In this document: piece after piece, positions 23,304 through 27,429 of the stretch
How positions within the stretch are numbered: the first letter of the stretch is position 1
Layout: each line of letters begins with the position of its first letter
Assembly (NCBI GenBank): GCA_943914815.1
Contig: CALUDL010000015.1
Location: 1-27,429, forward strand
Length of the DNA stretch: 27,429 nucleotides
From: an uncultured Brevibacterium sp.
GTDB taxonomy: Bacteria > Actinomycetota > Actinomycetes > Actinomycetales > Brevibacteriaceae
Direction: 5' to 3'
Program-made: the position numbers and the translations under genes
Notes under the pieces: generated by a model
What the model was told of the DNA's origin: nothing
Seen by the model: only the letters and a program-made list of their open reading frames with translations
Database searches by the model: none

Positions 23304-23434
23304 CAGTTTGCCCGCCCAGTTCAAAGACAGAGCCCCTGTTCACGGTTCCACATTTACACTCCCCAGCCCGGCACCAACCTTCCCACCCAGACGAGCCTTC
23401 GCAACACCAACTTGCTCTCTAGCTCAGTTTCTTC

Positions 23435-23458
23435 AGATCCGTCCCGAGATCCGTCCCG
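23435..23458. repeat. Tandem 12-bp direct repeat
   Basis: AGATCCGTCCCG occurs twice in direct succession in the intergenic stretch between the helicase and HNH genes. The stretch 23275-23633 otherwise holds only the palindrome and the decayed gene end listed separately. No coding frame there looks real. Confidence 0.6.
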
Positions 23459-23502
23459 GCTGGCCCGACTTTCCTGCGGCTTACTGTCTTCCTTGTGGGT
23501 GG

Positions 23503-23544
23503 CTGTCTTTTCAGAACTACGGGAGGTCACCCACAAGCTCTCCC
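23503..23544 (-). pseudogene. Decayed duplicate of the 3' end of the 13E12-family gene
   Basis: On the minus strand this stretch reads like the last codons of the neighbouring HNH gene: it gives GELVGDLP, a TAG, F and a TGA, against GELVGDAPPF and TGA in the intact gene. The same CTGTCTT-TCAGAAC sequence occurs just past both ends. It lies about 120 bp downstream of the intact stop. It looks like the scar of a second 13E12-type gene whose body was deleted. The match is only about 40 bp, so the call is tentative. Confidence 0.5.
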
Positions 23545-23633
23545 GACCTCGGATTCCCCTGCCCAGGTTCTTTAAGTCCCCCAGCTAGCGACGCCCCACT
23601 AAGGCAAACACTTCCCTAAGGAAAACTGTCTTC

Positions 23634-26051
23634 TCAGAACGGTGGCGCATCGCCGACCAACTCTCCTGGCACCGGCTCATACGCCCAGACGGACCGCTCG
23701 TCGCACGCAGTTTCACCTTCACGAGTAACCTGCTCGTCACCTGGCTCATCCCCAGTGCCTGCCGACTCTTCCGCCTCTTCTGCCGCAACTTGCTTGGTGA
23801 TTTCTTTCTGCGTCACGAATTGCTTCGAAGCCGCAACCCCCGCTTTTGCATGTTCAGCGTCCAGAAAGCCATTCACCGAGCGACTCACATCCAACTTCCC
23901 CGCGTCGAAGAACTGGACCAACTGCTCGAACTGCTCCTGATTAATTCTGGACTCCGGCGGATACACCAACGTCGTGCCGATCCGCGGGAACTCAAACGCC
24001 AATCCTCCGTCGTCACGTGTGGTGATGCTGATGCGCTTGTTGGTTTTCTCCTGGTGGTGCTTCTTGCACAACGGGTGCAGGTTCTCCAGCACGGTTTGCC
24101 CGCCACGCTTAGGGTCCGCATGGTTGAACGGCTCTATGTGGTCTTTTTCGCACACCCGCGCCGGAACTGTGCACCATAACACCGAGCACATCACTGACCG
24201 AGCTTCAATCACGCGTTTGAGTGGCGCTGTCACGCGGTACTTTGTGGGGGTCGATTGAAGCACGACACCAGTGTCTGGATCGGTAAACATCCGATACACC
24301 CACGTTGCCCGGGAGATCAGTTCATCAGCGGTCTGGTCATCAATCGGAGTGCGATTATTCACCATCGCGGGCACGTTCAGGCGTTCCCGTACCAAAACTG
24401 GGCGAGCCGTATTCCCGTCGTTATCGCGCGTCGCGGTCTCGTGCGAGCCATCCTCTTCTGGCGGTCCCGCACCTTGCACACTTTCATTAGGCGCATTGCC
24501 ACCTTGCGCACTATCAGTTTGTGCACCTTCATTTGGCCCACTGCCAGCGAGCGCACTGTCAACTGGCGGATCTCCAACTGGAGTGACTCCACTTAAACCA
24601 CTTCTATCCGGAGGATCGTCACCTTGTGGTTTACCGTCTGCGTTCGTTCCGGCTGATTGATGCACGCCCGGCGGTTCACCACCCGGATCTGTTCCGCCCG
24701 GGGGCCGATCTTCCGAAGTCCGACCGTCACCACGAGGCATCTTCACGCCGTTAGCAGCCAAATCCAGCTCAATGAGTCCCGGCATTTGATCTTTGAGGAA
24801 GTGGACCACGGGGACTGTGACGTTGATGTTGGTCTGAGCTTTTAACCATTCCTCGTTGATTGGCATGGAGATGCACAGTTCCATTTCATACACGCGCTGC
24901 GCGTTATTGGCTTCCCACTTGTCATTAAACACGGGAACGCTACTCAGCCCATTGTCTCCTACACCTGCAGTGTCAGCGCTGTCATCACGCTCCACACTGG
25001 CCGGTTTCCGTTGCCCTGTGGGTACGACTTTTGCATGTACTTCAGTACTGGGAATAGCGCCGACAGCCATGTCGAATAAGAGTTGGTCCATTAACCGGTC
25101 GTCGTCGATTTCCACGTCACCCAGGTCACCGACCCGGAGTTTAACCTTTTCACCAGATTCGCCGGGGACAAGAATTTCGCGGTCTTTGTCCGAAAGCGTG
25201 GCGATGAACGGGTCAATATCGTTTTTCTTGACCGCCCGCGCGCAACCACTTAAGCGCGCGAAATATGCGTGCATAACCAGGGTGGGGCCGGTCATCGTCA
25301 CCGTAGACGTACCGTCGCCGTTGTCCCAGTACCGCACACACCGGTTTCGCACCGCGTCTTCGTTTCGGCTCTTTGGGGTGGTCAGCATCGCAATGATCTC
25401 ATTGACGTGTTTTCTGAATGTTTTGAAGGTCACATCCAGTCGTCGCGATGTGAGAAGCTCATCGAATAGTGGAACGCAGATCCCCAAGTGCGACAGCCTT
25501 CGGGCGACATATGACACCCGGTCATATCCAACGACACCGGCTTTCGCTAGCGCCCACAGCTTGGGCATAAATAGCGCCCCCGTCACCACTCGACGGGTCT
25601 CAGTAATCACCTGCGGCCCAGTACAGTCCATGAACTGCGAAAGCATCCCCACCGTTGGAGAAGGCATCGAGTCCAGCAACCCTTCTACGTCTTTTACTGA
25701 AACCACACCACCATTTGGCGTGGGCACACATACGACAGTGTCATCAATCGACACCCTGGGCGCTTGTTCGCGCACTTGACCAAACGAATCGACCCGAGTT
25801 TCACCAGCGAAGCTAGGGACTTGCCCGACGACAGTCGGCGCCGCTCCCACCTCGGCATCGAAAACTGTGCGTAGCTCCGATGAGTCATCCGGCATTGGGT
25901 CAAGGTGGGCAACGACCACAGAAACCAAGGCTTCCGCGCGCTTAATAGTCGCATCGTTGACCTCAAGCTCAACTCGCCCGAAAGCCTCAAACACGGCATC
26001 ACTGGGTTCGCGGTAAAGGTCCGCGTCTGCCTCTAAGCCTGGGTTAAGCAT
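23634..26051 (-). CDS. DUF222 / HNH endonuclease, 13E12 repeat family
   Basis: An 805-residue protein. Roughly the first 430 residues are a DUF222-like region (VGYDRVSYVARRLSHLG and neighbouring helices). A segment of about 100 residues rich in Gly, Pro, Asp and Ser follows (from DGRTSEDRPPGG on). The HNH nuclease domain lies at about 610-680: CSVLWCTVPARVCEKDHIEP, FNHADPKRGG, then LENLHPLCKKHHQEK, with the conserved DH, N and final HH. The family is multicopy in mycobacteria, corynebacteria and other actinobacteria; its function is unsettled and mobile-element links are suspected. The usual length is nearer 400-500 residues. The ATG at 26051 has an excellent AAGGAGGTGA before it. The promoter carries a LexA-type box. 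A decayed copy of its 3' end lies downstream. Confidence 0.9.
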   Translation of the reverse strand: MLNPGLEADADLYREPSDAVFEAFGRVELEVNDATIKRAEALVSVVVAHLDPMPDDSSELRTVFDAEVGAAPTVVGQVPSFAGETRVDSFGQVREQAPRVSIDDTVVCVPTPNGGVVSVKDVEGLLDSMPSPTVGMLSQFMDCTGPQVITETRRVVTGALFMPKLWALAKAGVVGYDRVSYVARRLSHLGICVPLFDELLTSRRLDVTFKTFRKHVNEIIAMLTTPKSRNEDAVRNRCVRYWDNGDGTSTVTMTGPTLVMHAYFARLSGCARAVKKNDIDPFIATLSDKDREILVPGESGEKVKLRVGDLGDVEIDDDRLMDQLLFDMAVGAIPSTEVHAKVVPTGQRKPASVERDDSADTAGVGDNGLSSVPVFNDKWEANNAQRVYEMELCISMPINEEWLKAQTNINVTVPVVHFLKDQMPGLIELDLAANGVKMPRGDGRTSEDRPPGGTDPGGEPPGVHQSAGTNADGKPQGDDPPDRSGLSGVTPVGDPPVDSALAGSGPNEGAQTDSAQGGNAPNESVQGAGPPEEDGSHETATRDNDGNTARPVLVRERLNVPAMVNNRTPIDDQTADELISRATWVYRMFTDPDTGVVLQSTPTKYRVTAPLKRVIEARSVMCSVLWCTVPARVCEKDHIEPFNHADPKRGGQTVLENLHPLCKKHHQEKTNKRISITTRDDGGLAFEFPRIGTTLVYPPESRINQEQFEQLVQFFDAGKLDVSRSVNGFLDAEHAKAGVAASKQFVTQKEITKQVAAEEAEESAGTGDEPGDEQVTREGETACDERSVWAYEPVPGELVGDAPPF

Positions 26052-26076
26052 CGTTGCTCACCTCCTTCGTGGTTCT

Positions 26077-26105
26077 AGCCTACCATCATTCGAACACATA
26101 TTCAA
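26077..26105 (-). promoter_or_regulatory. Promoter with overlapping LexA (SOS) box for the HNH gene
   Basis: On the minus strand, TTGAAT (-35, 26105-26100) and TAGGCT (-10, 26082-26077) are separated by exactly 17 nt, about 25 bp before the ATG. The 16-bp element at 26105-26090 reads TTGAAT-ATGT-GTTCGA and matches the actinobacterial SOS box TCGAAC-N4-GTTCGA at 10 of 12 defined bases, one half perfectly. It covers the -35 region, the right place for LexA repression. A further half-site GTTCGA lies at 26144-26149. 13E12 genes with SOS boxes are known in Mycobacterium tuberculosis. Confidence 0.6.
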
Positions 26106-26663
26106 TATCACTTTAGGTTTTTATTTGCTTCACTTCGATATATGTTCGATCTTTTGGCGTAAAGGAAAACATTGGTCCATACCGAACCCGCGCGCCCTAC
26201 TGGGCTGCCGTAGCGCTCAGGGCAAACCTGGTTATAACCTAAGAGATCCGAGCGCCTCTTGGGGTTAACCTGGCCACGAACTAAGTTCATCGGGTGCAAT
26301 TGAAGTACTTCACCGGTACGCAAACGTTTTAATAGAACTCTGGATCATCAAGATCAATCTAAACAGAGCCGCTACACCTTTACCACGTATTTCCTAGCAG
26401 ACATCGGCCAACGTAACTGAATGGCCACCCGCGCATGCCGCAACACCGATCATCCACACCTGGTCACTTGGGCATTAACGAAGAACTGACACACCGATGA
26501 ACGGCGGCACAAAACACCATCAGAATGATCTCCTGCCGTTTCTATCAAGCAACTAGTCGATCACTACAAGCGCTATCGATGTCCGGAAGCCGGACACACA
26601 ACCGATACGCAATATTGGAGCCGATAAATTGGTGCAAGTTAGCAACCTCATTATCCTTGCCCC
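26106..26663. other. Long stretch without a recognisable gene
   Basis: About 550 bp between the HNH gene promoter and the membrane-anchored protein gene. The open frames here are short and resemble no family I know. It holds small palindromes (GGTTATAACC near 26230, GGTTAACC near 26264) and a hairpin at 26580-26596. A 25-codon frame ending before 26640 on the plus strand (QLVDHYKRYRCPEAGHTTDT, then QYWSR) looks protein-like but has no start or partner. The region may be eroded mobile DNA; that is a guess. Confidence 0.4.
26580..26596. repeat. Short perfect hairpin
   Basis: TGTCCGG and CCGGACA pair perfectly over 7 bp around a 3-nt loop, about 70 bp before the next start codon. No T-run follows on either strand, so a terminator is unlikely. 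It could be an operator or leader structure for the downstream gene. Confidence 0.45.
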
Positions 26664-27290
26664 ATGTCTCAAAACTTCGTTTCACTAGTGGTTGCCCTCA
26701 TCGCTCTTCTTGGTGTTCTTGCCACAACGTGGTTGAACAACGCCCGTTCGGATAAACGCCTACGTGAGGAGCTATCAGCCAGCAAAAACAAATGGTTAAA
26801 GCAGTTAGCAATCGATGAAAAAGCTCGTCAACGGCATGCCGTTGCCAACTTTTTTACAAAACTCCGTATGGCCGAGCACGAGGCAGATTCCTTTTCTCGT
26901 GACCAAATACTCTCTAGCCTATCCTCACCTGATCGCGTTATTGATATGGACTTCAAACTGAAAAGAGCTTTCAAGCGAGAAGATTTTTACGTCGATATGC
27001 TAACAGCGATTCAAGAACTACAGCTGGAGATCACTCAAAGCCAAGTCGCAAAAGCCCTTCAAGACTTAGTCAAACAGTTTCAGAACGAGATTTTGAAGTT
27101 TCAAAAATTGAGGGATACCAACCGCACAGCTTGGATAGAAAGCGTCGGTTCAACGGTAACTTTGAGCGAAGAAACGCAAAGGAAAATGAATGATCTACGA
27201 ACCTCGGCGCTAGAGAATCTACACCCTATCCAACTTGTTGATAACGAGCCTAAACTCGACAACAGTAATAGCAAAGGAAGCGTGGACTGA
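26664..27290 (+). CDS. Membrane-anchored coiled-coil protein of unknown function
   Basis: I do not recognise a family. The 208-residue protein begins with one hydrophobic helix (FVSLVVALIALLGVLATTWL, residues 5-24). A long charged, mostly helical region follows (residues about 25-190), rich in Lys, Glu, Gln and Arg, with heptad-like stretches such as ELQLEITQSQVAKALQDLVK. It ends in a polar tail. The layout, an N-terminal anchor plus cytoplasmic helices, recurs in many phage, island and defence accessory proteins but is not diagnostic. The ATG at 26664 lacks a clear Shine-Dalgarno sequence and could be part of a leaderless transcript. The gene is visibly AT-richer than the core genes to its left, suggesting transfer. 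No neighbour clarifies its role. Confidence 0.65.
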   Translation: MSQNFVSLVVALIALLGVLATTWLNNARSDKRLREELSASKNKWLKQLAIDEKARQRHAVANFFTKLRMAEHEADSFSRDQILSSLSSPDRVIDMDFKLKRAFKREDFYVDMLTAIQELQLEITQSQVAKALQDLVKQFQNEILKFQKLRDTNRTAWIESVGSTVTLSEETQRKMNDLRTSALENLHPIQLVDNEPKLDNSNSKGSVD

Positions 27291-27343
27291 CCGCAGATCT
27301 ATCGTTTCAGCTCTCGCGCCAGCCCCACTCTCACCCGTTACAT

Positions 27344-27429
27344 TCATTTGTAGGTCCTCATCAGAGGATCTGGTCGCTGGTCCTGGTATGGCTTTTTTGC
27401 CCTGTCATCGATGATCCGGGGGGTGTTGC
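27344..27429 (-). CDS. 3' end of an unidentified reading frame at the window edge
   Basis: A minus-strand frame enters from the right edge and ends at a TGA at 27346-27344. It gives TPRIIDDRAKKPYQDQRPDP and LMRTYK. The basic, proline-punctuated tail and the accessory setting would suit the C-terminus of a transposase or similar protein, but there is too little to identify it. It converges on the preceding gene, leaving about 53 bp between them with no clear terminator. Confidence 0.3.
   Translation of the reverse strand, partial: NTPRIIDDRAKKPYQDQRPDPLMRTYK

Noticed and set aside
26108..26323. 71-codon minus-strand frame in the featureless stretch
   Set aside because: It has no convincing ribosome-binding site, no recognisable similarity and an unremarkable composition, so it was not called as a gene.

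Overview
The window comes from an actinobacterium of fairly high GC, most likely a Micrococcales or Corynebacteriales relative. The evidence is the block helicase / methyltransferase / topA / tmk / holB, the thymidylate kinase fused to a membrane domain, the topoisomerase I with a lysine-rich tail in place of zinc fingers, frequent GTG starts and a 13E12-family HNH protein. The species cannot be named from the sequence alone.

Left part (1-10.2 kb): a rearranged type II-C CRISPR-Cas locus. Five 36-bp repeats (64-bp period, 28-bp spacers) run off the left edge. Next to the array lie an IS3-type orfA remnant, which interrupts an acetamidase/formamidase gene that is itself broken, and then an intact module: a class I acyl-AMP ligase divergent from a tetR-aidB-like operon, with a perfect 28-bp palindrome between them. 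To the right are a DUF488 gene with two in-frame stops, a birA 5' fragment that ends exactly at a solitary degenerate CRISPR repeat, and a minus-strand cas9-cas1-cas2 operon. Cas9 (1110 aa) keeps every nuclease residue I could place. Cas1 has Gly where the first catalytic Glu of the family should be. The array and the cas genes are 5.3 kb apart. The simplest reading is a system that may still interfere but has probably lost spacer acquisition. A plus-strand hairpin terminator with no gene in front of it, upstream of cas9, is preceded by a weak anti-repeat match and is the better of two poor tracrRNA candidates.

Middle part (10.3-23.3 kb): ordinary core genome. It holds tRNA-Thr(CGU), a small membrane protein, an M20 peptidase, holB (delta prime, lacking its zinc-finger cysteines), a membrane domain-tmk fusion, a lipoate ligase-family protein, topA, a class I SAM methyltransferase and an MrfA/YprA-type helicase. 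tmk and holB overlap by 4 bp and form an operon. The methyltransferase and topA are co-directional.

Right part (23.3-27.4 kb): accessory DNA. It holds an 805-aa DUF222/HNH protein of the 13E12 repeat family with a strong Shine-Dalgarno sequence and a LexA-type SOS box lying on its promoter, a decayed duplicate of that gene's 3' end, about 550 bp without a recognisable gene, an AT-richer membrane-anchored protein of unknown function, and the 3' end of an unidentified minus-strand reading frame at the edge.
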